This document shows positions 17,978 through 28,584 of a stretch of DNA of 64,000 nucleotides, one piece after another. The number at the start of each line of letters is the position of its first letter. Position 1 is the first letter of the stretch. This DNA comes from Nocardia transvalensis NBRC 15921 (GTDB taxonomy: Bacteria; Actinomycetota; Actinomycetes; Mycobacteriales; Mycobacteriaceae). A model generated the notes under the pieces. That model worked only from the letters and a program-made list of their open reading frames with translations, had not been told where the DNA came from and searched no databases. The translations under genes and the position numbers were made by a program. The stretch lies in assembly GCF_000308875.1 (NCBI RefSeq), contig NZ_BAGL01000014.1, positions 1-64,000 on the forward strand, read 5' to 3'.

Positions 17978-18066
17978 CGGGTGTTCCTGCGTAGGTTGTG
18001 AGCCGCGATCATGGGTGTCGCTTTGGCTCTGTGAGAAACCTTAAAGAGCCGATTCTCCGGATAGCA

Positions 18067-18082
18067 GTGTCGTAACCGACAC
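18067..18082. promoter_or_regulatory. Palindrome upstream of the AraC-type regulator
   Basis: GTGTCG-TAAC-CGACAC, perfect six-base arms, 20 bases before the regulator start and within the divergent spacer shared with the editing-domain gene. A candidate operator for the AraC-type protein; no other support. Confidence 0.3.
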
Positions 18083-18101
18083 ATTCAGTACTGTTTGCGA
18101 C

Positions 18102-19091
18102 ATGGATGTTGCAGTGTTAGCTGTGGACGGCGTCGCCGACTTCGGTCTCGCGGCCGTACTGGAGGCCTTCCACACCGCCAACCTCCTGCTCGGCGAGCTG
18201 GACAGCGCGCCGGAGCCGTGGCAGGTGCGGGTGGTCTCCACCGGGACCAGCGTCCGGTCCGGCCACGGCCAGCTGGTGCCGACCACTCCGCTGCCCGAAC
18301 TGCCGGGCGATATCGGGCTCCTCGTCGTGCCGGCCGTCCTGATCACCGATGCCGACGGCCTGATCGACCTGGTCTCCTCCGCGCCCAGCCGCGGTGTGCT
18401 GGAACGGATTTCGGCCGCCGAGCGGGACGGCGCGCACCTGGCCGCGGCCTGCACCGGCACGTTCTACCTGGCCGAATCCGGTGTGCTGGACGGAATACCG
18501 GCCACCACCAGCTGGTGGCTCGGCCCGGCGTTCCGGCGGCGCTATCCCCGGGTGGAACTCGACGAGGAGCGCATCCTGTGCCGCGCCGGGCAGGTCACCA
18601 CGGCCGCGGCGGTGCTGTCCCATATCGACCTCGCGCTGGCGGTGATCGCCGCGCAGAGTCCCGCCTTGGCCGAACTGGTCTCGCGGTTCTTCCTGGTCGG
18701 GGACCGGCGGGTGCAGGTCGCGATTCCGGAACTGGTGGCCCGCGGCGATTCGCTGGTCGCCGCCTTCGAGCGCTGGGTGCGCGACAGTATCGCCGAACAG
18801 TTCCGGATCGCCGACGCGGCCGCCGCGCTCGGCGTCACCGTGCGCAGCCTGCAACGCGCCACGCAGGCCGAAATCGGCATGTCGCCCAGGGATTTCGTCA
18901 ACGAGATCCGGCTGGAACGCGCGACCCACCTGCTGCGCAACACCACGCTGACCGTCGACGCCGTGGCGGCCCGGGTGGGTTACCTCAACCCCGGCACGCT
19001 GCGCTCACTGTTCCGGCGGCGCCGGCGGCGCAGCCTCGCCGAGGTGCGCGCCTCCCCGCTGTCCTGGGAGGAGACGCTGGTCCGGCGGTAG
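18102..19091 (+). CDS. GlxA-family AraC-type transcriptional regulator
   Basis: A 329-residue regulator. Residues 1-~190 form a DJ-1/PfpI-like domain, with the nucleophile-elbow cysteine retained in AACTGTFYLAESG. Residues ~225-320 carry two AraC helix-turn-helix motifs (IADAAAALGVTVRSLQRATQ and VDAVAARVGYLNPGTLRSLF). GlxA-type regulators often control nitrogen or amino-compound metabolism, but the regulon is not visible here. It is divergent from the editing-domain gene and converges on the EspI-like ATPase with a 5-base gap. Confidence 0.88.
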   Translation: MDVAVLAVDGVADFGLAAVLEAFHTANLLLGELDSAPEPWQVRVVSTGTSVRSGHGQLVPTTPLPELPGDIGLLVVPAVLITDADGLIDLVSSAPSRGVLERISAAERDGAHLAAACTGTFYLAESGVLDGIPATTSWWLGPAFRRRYPRVELDEERILCRAGQVTTAAAVLSHIDLALAVIAAQSPALAELVSRFFLVGDRRVQVAIPELVARGDSLVAAFERWVRDSIAEQFRIADAAAALGVTVRSLQRATQAEIGMSPRDFVNEIRLERATHLLRNTTLTVDAVAARVGYLNPGTLRSLFRRRRRRSLAEVRASPLSWEETLVRR

Positions 19092-19096
19092 CGCGA

Positions 19097-22000
19097 TCAG
19101 TACTGATAGAAGCGGCGGTGATCGGTCGCGAAATCGTCCGCGACGGTCGCCGCCAGTTCCACCAGGGCGCGCTTGGTGTTCTTGTGCAGGCGCGCCAGAT
19201 CGATCTCGGCGCCCTCGGACAGGTGCGGGTCGTAGGGGATGATGTGCACCGCGCGGCAGCGCGAGAGGAAGTACTCGCGCAGCTGCTGGATACCCACATT
19301 CGGCGAACCCGGCCGCGGCAGGTTGATCACCACGACGGCATTGCGGACCAGGTGATCGTGACCGTGCAGGGACAGCCAGTCCAGCGTGGCCGCGGCGCTG
19401 CGCGCGCCGTCGATGGCCGACGACGAGATCAGCACCAGCGAATGCGCGAGATCCAGCACGCCCGCCATGGCCGAATGCATCAGGCCGGTGCCGCAGTCGG
19501 TGAGGATGATGTTGTAGTACCGCTGCAAGACGCGCGCGACCCGCCGGTACTCGTCCTCGCTGAAGGATTCCGACGCGGCCGGATCCCGTTCGCTGGCAAG
19601 CACTTCCAGGCGGCTGGTGGCCTGCGAGGTGTGCCGCCGGACGTCGCCGTAGCTGTTGATCGCCTGATCCAGCAGCAGATCTCGCACCGTGGACCGGGTC
19701 TGCAGCGGAACCCGCTGCGACAGCGTGCCGAAGTCCGGGTTGGCGTCGACCGCGATCACGCGGTCGCCGCGGACCGAGGCGAAGATCGAGCCGATACCCA
19801 TGGTGGTGGTCGTCTTGCCGACGCCGCCCTTGAGCGACAGCACCGCGATCCGGTAGTCGCCGCGCACCGGCTGCCGGATGCGCGCGACCAGCTCCTGCAG
19901 GCGACGCTCCTCGGCCGACATGCCCGGATTGATCGAGCCGCCGGACATGTGGTGCACCGCGCGCCGCCAGCCCGACCCGGGAGCCTTCTTGGCCCGCCGC
20001 ACCGGGACGTCGTCGAGCGAGGGCTGCATGCCCTGCGGGTACTGCGGCGGCTGCTGATACTGCTGCGGCGGTTGGTATTGCGGCGGCTGCGGTTGCCCGC
20101 CCCACTGCTGCTCCGGCGCGGGAGACTGCCACTGCCCACCCTGCGCGGGCCCCTCGGCCGGTGCCGCGTACCGCGGGTCCACAGGCGGGTCACCAACCGG
20201 CGCACGGCCGTTGCCACCGCTTTGGGGGCCGTAGTGCTGCGGGTCGCCGACCGGCGCGCGGTCGTTGCCGCCAACTTGGGGGCTGAATTGCTGCGGGTCG
20301 CCGACCGGCGCGGGGCGGTTGCCGTCGCCTTGGGGGCTGTAGTGCTGCGGGTCGCCGACGGGCGCGCGGTCGTTGCCGCCGCTTTGGGGGCTGTAGTGCT
20401 GCGGGTCGCCGATCGGCGCGGGGCCGTTGCCGCTGCCCTGGGGGCCGTAGTGCTGGGTGACGTCCTCGGCGCTCGGCTGTCGGGTGAATCCCGTTGCTGC
20501 GGTTCCGGTTCCGGCCTGGTCGCCGGGCGGGGCGGGGTAGGGAGTGGGCGGTGCGGTGAAATTCGGGGAGGCCGTGCCGGCTCCGTCCGCGGGCCGGGGA
20601 GTGCCCTCGTGCGGAGTGCTCGGCCGGCTCGCGAATGGCTGTGGCGTGGAGGCGGTTCCGGTCGCGCCCTGTGCGGGGCTCGGGTCGGGGATGCTCGGGG
20701 CCGGGCTGTCGGACCGGAAGTCGTTGCGCGGAGCGCTCTCGGGGGCCCGGGGGCTGGGGGTGTCCGTGAACGATGGGCTGCGGTCGCCGGGGAGAACCTC
20801 TGGACCGGTTGCCGCAGTGCGGCTTTCGTCGCCGACCGGGCTCTCCTGCGGCGCGGCATCGTCCTGCGAAGGCGCGTCGGCTGCCCGCTGCGGTGCGCGT
20901 TCCTCGAGGAACGGGCTCAGGCGCGCCGGGGGCGCGTCTGGGCCGGGCGGGATCGCGGCGGATTCCCCGGTCGTCCGGGGGTCGGCGGACCCACCCAGCC
21001 ACTGGGGCGCGGGCTCTTCCGCGGGGGCCGGAGCGGCTTCGCCGGGGCCGGGCGGTTCCGGCAGCGGCGGCCGGCTCTGGGCGCGCTCGGGCGGCGGCGG
21101 CAGATCGGGCCGATTCGTGACCCGCATCGTCTGCTCGACCGCATCGGGCGACGTCGACCCGGAAAACGCCTGGGGCGCAGGCGGAATCGGCGGCTGCTGC
21201 CACGCAGGCGGCGCACCCTGCCCCTGCACATCCGGCCGAGGCCCCTGAAACGGCCCGTCCTGCCCCGGGCCTTGCGACGGCCCGTCTTGCCAGGTGTTCA
21301 GCGGCGGTGCGTCCGGGCGCGGGCCTTGGGACAGAGCTTCGGGGTTGGGGCCTCGGGATGGCCCGTCTTGCCAAGCGTTGGGCGGCGCGTCCGGACGCGG
21401 CCCTTGAAACGGTCCGTCCTGCTGCGGGCCTTGGGCCGGCCCGCCCTGCCAGGCGTTCTGTGGCGGTGCGTCGGGGCGCGGGCCTTGCGGCAGAGCTTCG
21501 GGGTTGGGGCCTTGGGATGGCCCGTCTTGCCAAGCGTTAAGGGGTGGTGCGTCCGGGCGCGGGCCTTGGGGCGGTCCGTCTTGCCAGGTGTTCTGTGGCG
21601 GTGCGTCGGGGCGGGGGCGGGGGGAGGGGCGTCCGGGTAGGGGGCGCGGGGATCTTGTTGTGGGGGGAAGCCGGTGCTCGGGCGGGGGTCCGCTACTGCG
21701 CCGCGACCTTGCGCGTCCCAGTGGTCGCCACCGGGACGCTGGGGCGGTTCGGGCTGGAATCCGCCGTCGGGGCGGAAGGACTCCGGTGTGCGGTAGGACG
21801 GATCGCCCTGCGCCGGAACGGCATCGGGCATAGGGGGCGTGCCCCAGCTGGACGGCGGCTGCTGGTCCTGCTGATCGGACTTGTCCTTGCGCCACGTCCG
21901 GCGCTTCTTGCCGGAGTCGGGATCCGCCTTGTCCTTGTCCTTGTCGTCGGACTTGCGCTTGGCGCGCTTCTTCAGCGACCCCTGTTCGGGAATCAGCTCC

Positions 22001-22101
22001 TGATGCGGCAGGTTCTGCACCGGGGCCTCGTAGCCGCTCTGCGTGACCTCGCTCTCGGACAGCCACGGCGGCAGCATGGGGAGTTCGTTGTTACGACTCA
22101 C
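19097..22101 (-). CDS. EspI-like proline-rich MinD/ParA ATPase, frame interrupted
   Basis: An intended product of ~1001 residues split between two frames. Bases 22101-~21620 encode the start (GTG; LPMLPPWLSESEV, then a Lys-rich segment KKRAKRKSDDKDKDK). Bases ~21615-19097 encode Pro/Gln/Gly-rich repeats and a C-terminal MinD/ParA ATPase with deviant Walker A SLKGGVGKTTTT (~755) and VIAVDANPDFGTL. Adding one C (one G on the plus strand) in the run 21619-21624 restores a single frame. The layout matches EspI of ESX-1 but is longer and has no adjacent ESX core gene. Two repeat blocks lie inside. It is either a sequencing error, a null allele or a slippage-controlled gene. Confidence 0.78.
20186..20455 (-). 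repeat. Five 54-bp coding repeats in the EspI-like gene
   Basis: Five tandem copies of a 54-base unit encode an 18-residue motif of the form QHYxPQxxGNxxAPVGDP. The copies differ mostly at positions 4, 7-8 and 11-12. They lie in the Pro-rich linker before the ATPase domain and keep the reading frame. Confidence 0.85.
21235..21611 (-). repeat. Imperfect Pro/Gly coding repeats in the EspI-like gene
   Basis: Irregular tandem copies encoding variants of QGPRPDAPPQNAWQDGP and QGPNPEAL. Near-identical DNA blocks recur around 21300, 21450 and 21540. The array begins right beside the C-tract where the reading frame breaks, so it is a likely site for slippage or mis-assembly. Confidence 0.8.
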
Positions 22102-22295
22102 GACTGCGCCTCACCGATCCCCCTGGATCTGCTGGACCTTTACCTGGACAGGCCGTAGTTTACGCGAGCGCACACCGTGGCGAAGGACGTGCTACCCACC
22201 GCTGGTACGCCGTGCGGCAATCGTGACGCGTGTAGTGTTCCGCACACTCGGCGTGCTGGATAGCCGGGTATTTGCGAGATCGGGGAGCAGACGAG

Positions 22296-23567
22296 ATGGC
22301 AACAGCAGTCGACCGCGAGGACGGGCCACGCCTGGACGAACTTCCCGTCCGGCCGATCCACCGCAAGCTGGTCGCACTCGTCGGAATGGGCCTGTTCTTC
22401 GACCTGTACGAGCTGTTCCTCGCCGGAACCATCACCGGCGTGCTGAAGCAGCAGCTGGAGTTGTCGACCTATCAGCTCAGCGGCATCCTCGCCTCGGCCT
22501 TCGCCGGGCAATTCCTCGGCGCGCTGGTCCTCGGCCGCCTGTCGGACGTGTACGGCCGCCGCCGGATGTTCATGATCAATATCGGCTTGTACGCCGGCTT
22601 CACCTTGCTCGGCGCGTTCAGCCCGAACGTGTGGTTCCTGATGGCGACGCGGGTGCTGGCGGGTCTCGGCATCGGCGCGGAGATGACGCTGTCGGACACC
22701 TATCTCTCCGAGGTGATGCCGGCGCAGGTGCGCGGCCGGATGATCGCGATCGCCTACACCATCGGCTTCTGCGCCGTGCCGACCGTCGGCTTCCTGGCCC
22801 GCTGGCTCGTGCCGCGGGAACCGCTCGGCGTCGACGGCTGGCGCTGGCTGTTCGTCTTCGGCGGGCTCGGCGCGGCGCTGGTGTTCGCGGCGCGGCGGTT
22901 CATGCCCGAGTCGCCGCTGTGGCTCGCGCGGCAGCGGCAGGCCGAGGCGCGCTCGGAGGCCGGGCGCGTGCCGTTCACCACGATCCTGCGCCCGCCGTTC
23001 CGCGGCCGCACCGCGCTGTTCTCGGCCGCGATGATCCTGCAGGTGTTCGGCTACTACGGATTCGGCACGCTGGCCGTGCTGGTGTTGCAGCACAAGGGTT
23101 TCGACGTCGTCAACAGCGTCGGCTACCTGGCGATCACCTATCTGGGTTATCCGCTCGGCTCGCTGCTGTCGATCCCGCTGATCGAGCGCGTCGAGCGCAA
23201 ATACCTCGTGATGGCGAGCACCGCGCTGATGGCGGTGTTCGGGCTGATCTTCGGCTTCGCCACGAACGTCCCGCTGATCCTGCTCTCCGGCGGCCTGTTC
23301 ACGGTGGCCAGCAACGTCTTCTCGAACGCGATCCACACCTACCTGCCGGAGTCGTTCCCGACCACCGTGCGGGGCACTGCCTCCGGCACCACCTACTCGC
23401 TGTCGAAGCTGAGCACCGCGATCCAGCCGTTCCTGCTGCTCCCGCTGCTCGACAGCCACGGCTCGGGCACGGTGTTCACTGTGATCACCGTCGCTCTGCT
23501 GCTGATGACCGCCCTGATCGGGGTGTGGGGGCCGGTGACGGGCCGCAAACCGCTGGATGCCGGGTAG
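22296..23567 (+). CDS. MFS transporter, metabolite:H+ symporter type
   Basis: A 423-residue transporter with about twelve membrane segments. The hallmark loop between helices 2 and 3 is LGRLSDVYGRRRMF, and a matching segment opens the second half. The N-terminal DLYELFLAGTITGVL resembles the acid:H+ symporter branch (sugar/aromatic-acid porters), so an organic acid or similar solute is likely; the substrate is not predictable. ATG at 22296 has GGGGAG eight bases upstream; the frame opens 24 bases earlier without a better site. A short inverted repeat (AGTGT-TCCGC-ACACT, 22234-22248) lies in its promoter region, which is shared with the divergent EspI-like gene. Confidence 0.85.
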   Translation: MATAVDREDGPRLDELPVRPIHRKLVALVGMGLFFDLYELFLAGTITGVLKQQLELSTYQLSGILASAFAGQFLGALVLGRLSDVYGRRRMFMINIGLYAGFTLLGAFSPNVWFLMATRVLAGLGIGAEMTLSDTYLSEVMPAQVRGRMIAIAYTIGFCAVPTVGFLARWLVPREPLGVDGWRWLFVFGGLGAALVFAARRFMPESPLWLARQRQAEARSEAGRVPFTTILRPPFRGRTALFSAAMILQVFGYYGFGTLAVLVLQHKGFDVVNSVGYLAITYLGYPLGSLLSIPLIERVERKYLVMASTALMAVFGLIFGFATNVPLILLSGGLFTVASNVFSNAIHTYLPESFPTTVRGTASGTTYSLSKLSTAIQPFLLLPLLDSHGSGTVFTVITVALLLMTALIGVWGPVTGRKPLDAG

Positions 23568-23771
23568 CCTGCGGCGACCCCATTTGGCCGGATACTGGAC
23601 GCACGGGTAAGCTTGACCGGCGGTGCATCTACCTGCCGGTTGCTCATGTCCGCATGGTGCTTCCGGAAAGTATGGCACCGGGTCGACACACATGCACGAC
23701 AAACTGCAGTGACTAGCTGGCCGAAGAGTTGGTCCCAGCCCGGGACCAGCGTAAACGGGATCGCGGAGGAT

Positions 23772-23993
23772 ATGGCGAAGAAAGACGGGGCCATCGAGGT
23801 CGAGGGTCGAGTTATCGAGCCGCTGCCCAATGCGATGTTCCGGATCGAGCTGGAGAACGGTCACAAGGTTCTCGCGCACATCAGCGGCAAGATGCGGCAG
23901 CACTACATCCGCATCCTGCCCGAGGACCGTGTGGTCGTGGAGCTGTCGCCCTACGACTTGTCCCGCGGTCGCATCGTCTACCGCTACAAGTGA
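23772..23993 (+). CDS. infA: Translation initiation factor IF-1
   Basis: A 73-residue S1/OB-fold protein almost identical to mycobacterial IF-1 ([20 protein letters not shown], then [20 protein letters not shown] and the end GRIVYRYK). It binds the 30S A site during initiation. First gene of the alpha ribosomal operon. GGAGGA sits only one base from the ATG, closer than usual. A GACGGCG/CGCCGTC hairpin overlaps the stop region, and a second hairpin precedes rpmJ. Confidence 0.97.
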   Translation: MAKKDGAIEVEGRVIEPLPNAMFRIELENGHKVLAHISGKMRQHYIRILPEDRVVVELSPYDLSRGRIVYRYK

Positions 23994-24009
23994 CGGCGGC
24001 AACGCCGTC
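23992..24009 (+). terminator. Hairpin overlapping the infA stop
   Basis: Seven-base perfect stem GACGGCG/CGCCGTC with a GCAA tetraloop. No U-tract follows, so it may be an RNA-stability or attenuation element rather than a full terminator. Confidence 0.35.
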
Positions 24010-24063
24010 ATCCCGGCACGCGTTTGGCCGGGATCTCGCGAGGTGATTCGCGAGCACCCAAAC

Positions 24064-24087
24064 TTCCCCGGTCGTAGGACCGGGGAA
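24064..24087 (+). promoter_or_regulatory. Hairpin in the infA-rpmJ spacer
   Basis: Perfect ten-base stem TTCCCCGGTC/GACCGGGGAA with a four-base loop, followed by AACC rather than Us. It is a candidate attenuator or RNase processing site that could set infA expression apart from the downstream ribosomal genes. Confidence 0.4.
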
Positions 24088-24131
24088 AACCTGTGTTCAC
24101 ACCCCGTGAACCACAACCAGATTGGACGGAC

Positions 24132-24245
24132 GTGAAGGTTCAGCCGAGCGTCAAGAAGATCTGCGAGAAGTGCAAGGTGATCCGCCGTAACGGGCGGGTC
24201 ATGGTGATCTGCGACAACCTGCGCCACAAGCAGCGCCAGGGCTGA
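24132..24245 (+). CDS. rpmJ: 50S ribosomal protein L36 (zinc-ribbon form)
   Basis: A 37-residue protein starting with [23 protein letters not shown], ending RHKQRQG. It retains the three cysteines and one histidine (CxxC...C...H) that bind zinc, so it is the C+ form. GGACG precedes the start. It sits in its usual place between infA and rpsM. Confidence 0.97.
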   Translation: MKVQPSVKKICEKCKVIRRNGRVMVICDNLRHKQRQG

Positions 24246-24423
24246 GAGTCGCGGCAGAGCACGACCGCAGTTCTGCTTGACAGAGAAGAAGACCTCCCAG
24301 AGCCACTGGGTATCGACGAGCCCGCGAGGGCGGATGCCCACACACCCCCGGAACGGAGGCCGGGGCCCCATACGAGGGGACGGCCGGGGAGAAGACCTCC
24401 GCAACAGTTAAGGAATTGCCACC

Positions 24424-24795
24424 ATGGCACGTCTGATGGGCGTCGATCTCCCGCGCGAGAAGCGCATGGAGATCGCACTGACCTACATTTTCGGCGTCGG
24501 CCGTACCCGCTCGAAGGAGATCCTGGAAGCCACCGGCGTCAGCCCGGACCTGCGCTCGAAGGACCTCACCGACGACGACGTCACCCGGTTGCGCGACTAC
24601 ATCGAAGCGTCGGAGTTCAAGGTCGAGGGTGACCTGCGCCGCGAGGTGCAGGCCGACATCCGTCGCAAGATCGAGATCGGCTGCTACCAGGGCATCCGCC
24701 ACCGTCGCCACCTGCCGGTGCGCGGCCAGCGGACCAAGACCAACGCGCGCACGCGCAAGGGTCCGAAGAAGACCGTCGCCGGCAAGAAGAAGTAG
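24424..24795 (+). CDS. rpsM: 30S ribosomal protein S13
   Basis: A 123-residue protein with the typical start [20 protein letters not shown], the helix-hairpin-helix region [13 protein letters not shown] and a basic C-terminal tail ([17 protein letters not shown]) that contacts P-site tRNA. A 178-base spacer separates it from rpmJ; GTTAAGGA lies upstream. Followed by rpsK after 9 bases. Confidence 0.97.
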   Translation: MARLMGVDLPREKRMEIALTYIFGVGRTRSKEILEATGVSPDLRSKDLTDDDVTRLRDYIEASEFKVEGDLRREVQADIRRKIEIGCYQGIRHRRHLPVRGQRTKTNARTRKGPKKTVAGKKK

Positions 24796-24804
24796 GGATA
24801 ACCG

Positions 24805-25218
24805 ATGCCTCCGAAGAGTCGGGCCTCCGGCCCCAAGAAGTCCCAGAAGTCGCGTCGCAGGGACAAGAAGAACGTTCCGCACGGCCACGCGCACATCAAG
24901 TCCACGTTCAACAACACGATCGTCTCGATCACCGACCCCGAGGGCAATGTCATCTCGTGGGCCTCGTCGGGTCACGTCGGATTCAAGGGTTCGCGCAAGT
25001 CGACCCCGTTCGCCGCGCAGCTCGCTGCCGAGAACGCTGCCCGCAAGGCGCAGGAGAACGGCGTCAAGAAGGTCGACGTGTTCGTCAAGGGCCCGGGTTC
25101 GGGCCGTGAGACCGCGATCCGCTCGCTGCAGGCCACCGGCCTCGAGGTGGGTTCGATTTCCGATGTCACCCCGCAGCCGCACAACGGCTGCCGTCCGCCC
25201 AAGCGGCGTCGCGTCTAG
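24805..25218 (+). CDS. rpsK: 30S ribosomal protein S11
   Basis: A 137-residue protein with the diagnostic core [34 protein letters not shown] and the C-terminal [15 protein letters not shown]. It shapes the platform of the 30S subunit. A basic N-terminal extension ([20 protein letters not shown]) is typical of the group. Tightly packed between rpsM and rpsD. Confidence 0.97.
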   Translation: MPPKSRASGPKKSQKSRRRDKKNVPHGHAHIKSTFNNTIVSITDPEGNVISWASSGHVGFKGSRKSTPFAAQLAAENAARKAQENGVKKVDVFVKGPGSGRETAIRSLQATGLEVGSISDVTPQPHNGCRPPKRRRV

Positions 25219-25239
25219 CGGGAAGGAAGGTAGAGAATC

Positions 25240-25845
25240 ATGGCTCGTTACACCGGCCCCATCACCCGCAAAAGCCGTCGGCTCCGTGTTGATCTAGTCG
25301 GCGGAGACCAGGCGTTCGAACGTCGCCCCTACCCGCCCGGCCAGCACGGCCGCGCGCGGATCAAGGAGAGCGAGTACCTGGTCCAGCTGCAGGAGAAGCA
25401 GAAGGCTCGCTTCACCTACGGCGTCATGGAGAAGCAGTTCCGCCGCTACTACGAAGAGGCGAACCGCCGCAAGGGCCAGACCGGCCACAACATGCTGCAG
25501 CTGCTCGAGACCCGGCTGGACAACGTGATCTACCGGGCCGGCCTGGCCCGGACCCGCCGTCAGGCCCGCCAGCTGGTGAGCCACGGCCACCTGGTGGTCA
25601 ACGGCAAGAAGGTCAACGTCCCCAGCTTCCAGGTCTCCCAGTACGACATCATCGATGTCAAGGAGAAGTCGCTGGGCACGCTGCCGTTCCAGGTGGCGCG
25701 CGAGACCCAGGGCGACCGCCCGATCCCGGGCTGGCTGCAGGTCGTCCCGAACCGGCTGCGGATCCTGGTCCACCAGCTGCCCGAGCGGGCGCAGATCGAC
25801 GTGCCGATCAACGAACAGCTCATCGTCGAGTACTACTCGAAGTAA
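25240..25845 (+). CDS. rpsD: 30S ribosomal protein S4 (cysteine-free form)
   Basis: A 201-residue protein with the S4 RNA-binding core (LETRLDNVIYRAGLARTRRQ, LVSHGHLVVNGKKVNVPS). It lacks the N-terminal zinc cysteines of the C+ form, the usual actinobacterial situation. GGAAGGAAGG lies a few bases before ATG. S4 nucleates 30S assembly and autoregulates the alpha operon in other bacteria. Confidence 0.97.
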   Translation: MARYTGPITRKSRRLRVDLVGGDQAFERRPYPPGQHGRARIKESEYLVQLQEKQKARFTYGVMEKQFRRYYEEANRRKGQTGHNMLQLLETRLDNVIYRAGLARTRRQARQLVSHGHLVVNGKKVNVPSFQVSQYDIIDVKEKSLGTLPFQVARETQGDRPIPGWLQVVPNRLRILVHQLPERAQIDVPINEQLIVEYYSK

Positions 25846-25931
25846 GGCTGAGAGTTGCTGTTCCGCTCTTTTCCCGGCGTGCTCTCGGCCGGGATCAGAG
25901 CGGGAAACCCCAGTTCGTGGGCGTCAAATAG

Positions 25932-27047
<1,116 letters not shown>

Positions 27048-27063
27048 TAAAGGAGAACAACCA

Positions 27064-27579
27064 ATGCCCAAGCCCAAGAAGGGTGCCCGCTTCGGCGGGT
27101 CGGCGTCGCACCAGAAGGCGATCTTCGCCAATCTGGCGACGGCGCTCTTCGAGCACGGTCGGATCACGACCACCGAGGCCAAGGCCAAGGCGCTGCGCCC
27201 GTACGCCGAGAAGCTTGTCACCAAGGCGAAGGCCGGCACCCTGGCCGACCGCCGCGAGGTGCTCAAGGTGATCCGCAACAAGGATGTGGTGCACGAGCTC
27301 TTCGCGAGCATCGGACCCTCGTTCGAGAACCGCGCGGGTGGCTACACCCGGATCATCAAGACCCTGCCGCGCAAGGGTGACAACGCGCCGATGGCGATCA
27401 TCGAGCTGGTCCGGGAGCAGACCGTGACCACCGAGGCCGATCGTGCCCGTCGCGTCGCCGCCTCGCAGCAGGCCAAGGCCGAGGCCCCCAAGGCCGAGGA
27501 GGCTCCCGCCGAGGAGGCCACCGAGGCGAAGGCCGAAGCGGATGCTCCGGAGGCCGAGGAAAAGGCCGACGAGAAGTAG
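27064..27579 (+). CDS. rplQ: 50S ribosomal protein L17
   Basis: A 171-residue protein. Residues 1-~118 are the L17 core ([55 protein letters not shown]); the remaining ~50 form an acidic Ala/Glu/Lys-rich tail typical of actinobacteria. TAAAGGAG precedes ATG. A strong terminator follows, ending the main ribosomal unit. Confidence 0.97.
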   Translation: MPKPKKGARFGGSASHQKAIFANLATALFEHGRITTTEAKAKALRPYAEKLVTKAKAGTLADRREVLKVIRNKDVVHELFASIGPSFENRAGGYTRIIKTLPRKGDNAPMAIIELVREQTVTTEADRARRVAASQQAKAEAPKAEEAPAEEATEAKAEADAPEAEEKADEK

Positions 27580-27595
27580 GGTCTTCACCCCCGTG

Positions 27596-27630
27596 AGCCC
27601 GCCGTCCCCTCCGGGTCGGCGGGCTTCTCT
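27596..27630 (+). terminator. Intrinsic terminator after rplQ
   Basis: Nine-base perfect stem AGCCCGCCG/CGGCGGGCT with a twelve-base loop, followed by TCTCT. It lies between rplQ and truA, so truA may need readthrough or its own promoter. Confidence 0.75.
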
Positions 27631-27651
27631 CATGTTAACCAGGAGATGGCT

Positions 27652-28500
27652 GTGACCAGTGGGGATCCGGCCCGGCACACCGTTGCGATTCGGGCACGAA
27701 TCGACGTGGCCTACGACGGCACCGATTTCACGGGCTGGGCGCGCCAGCCCGGCCTGCGCACGGTGCAGGGCGTGCTCGAGGAGTCGCTGAGCAAGGTGCT
27801 GCGTGAGCCGATCCAGCTCACGGTCGCCGGGCGGACCGACGCGGGCGTGCACGCCGAGGGGCAGGTCGCGCACTTCGACACCACCGCCGAGATCGATGCG
27901 CCGAAACTGATCCACCGCCTGGCCCGTTTTCTGCCGAAGGATGTGCGGGTCAAGGAGATTCGTCTCGCTCCGCCCGAATTCGACGCACGCTTCTCGGCGA
28001 TTCGCCGCCACTACGTCTATCGCCTGACCACCGCGCCCTACGGCGCGGATCCGCTGTCGGCGCGCAGTGTCGTGCCGTGCCGCGAGGTGGATCTGGAGGC
28101 GATGCGGGCCGCGTCCCGCGAGCTGCTGGGACTGCACGATTTCGCCGCGTTCTGCCGCCGTCGCGAGGGCGCGACCACCATCCGCGAATTGCAGCGCTTC
28201 GACTGGGAGCGGCAGGGCGTGCTGCTGACGGCCCACGTCAGCGCCGACGCGTTCTGCTGGTCCATGGTGCGCAGCCTGGTCGGCGCGGTGCTGGCCGTGG
28301 GGGAGGGCCGCCGCACCCCGGAGTGGGTCGCCGGGCTGCTGAGCGAACGCGAGCGATCCAGCTCGGTCACCGTCGCCCCGGCGCACGGCCTGAGCCTGGT
28401 CGCCGTCGACTATCCGGCCGACGCCGATCTGGCCGCGCGCAATGCGCAGACCCGCGAGACGCGGACGGTGCCGGGCGAGGCGGGCTGCTGCGGCGGCTGA
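27652..28500 (+). CDS. truA: tRNA pseudouridine synthase A
   Basis: A 282-residue enzyme that converts uridines 38-40 of tRNA anticodon arms to pseudouridine. The catalytic Asp lies in [35 protein letters not shown] opens the fold. I prefer GTG at 27652 because AGGAG is six bases upstream; ATG at 27646 abuts the same site and is less well spaced. Position after rplQ is conserved in M. tuberculosis. A short tail after YPADADLA ends in CCGG. Confidence 0.95.
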   Translation: MTSGDPARHTVAIRARIDVAYDGTDFTGWARQPGLRTVQGVLEESLSKVLREPIQLTVAGRTDAGVHAEGQVAHFDTTAEIDAPKLIHRLARFLPKDVRVKEIRLAPPEFDARFSAIRRHYVYRLTTAPYGADPLSARSVVPCREVDLEAMRAASRELLGLHDFAAFCRRREGATTIRELQRFDWERQGVLLTAHVSADAFCWSMVRSLVGAVLAVGEGRRTPEWVAGLLSERERSSSVTVAPAHGLSLVAVDYPADADLAARNAQTRETRTVPGEAGCCGG

Positions 28501-28584
28501 TCCGGGCAGCCGATAGTTTTCGCCGGTAAATATCCGCGAGTTGATGGTGGGCCGCACCCCGCCCGGGTGGCAGACTCGGCGCAC

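Noticed and set aside
18095..21640. A 1181-residue open frame opposite the EspI-like gene
   Set aside because: It spans the AraC gene in another frame and the EspI-like gene in antisense; repetitive Arg/Leu/Gly-rich translation with no family features.
24246..24423. Promoter for rpsM based on TTGACA at 24277
   Set aside because: No suitable -10 hexamer lies 16-18 bases downstream; only a short direct repeat (GAAGACCTCC at 24288 and 24391) was seen.
27596..27651. truA as strictly co-transcribed with rplQ
   Set aside because: A well-formed terminator lies between them, so co-transcription was not assumed despite conserved order.
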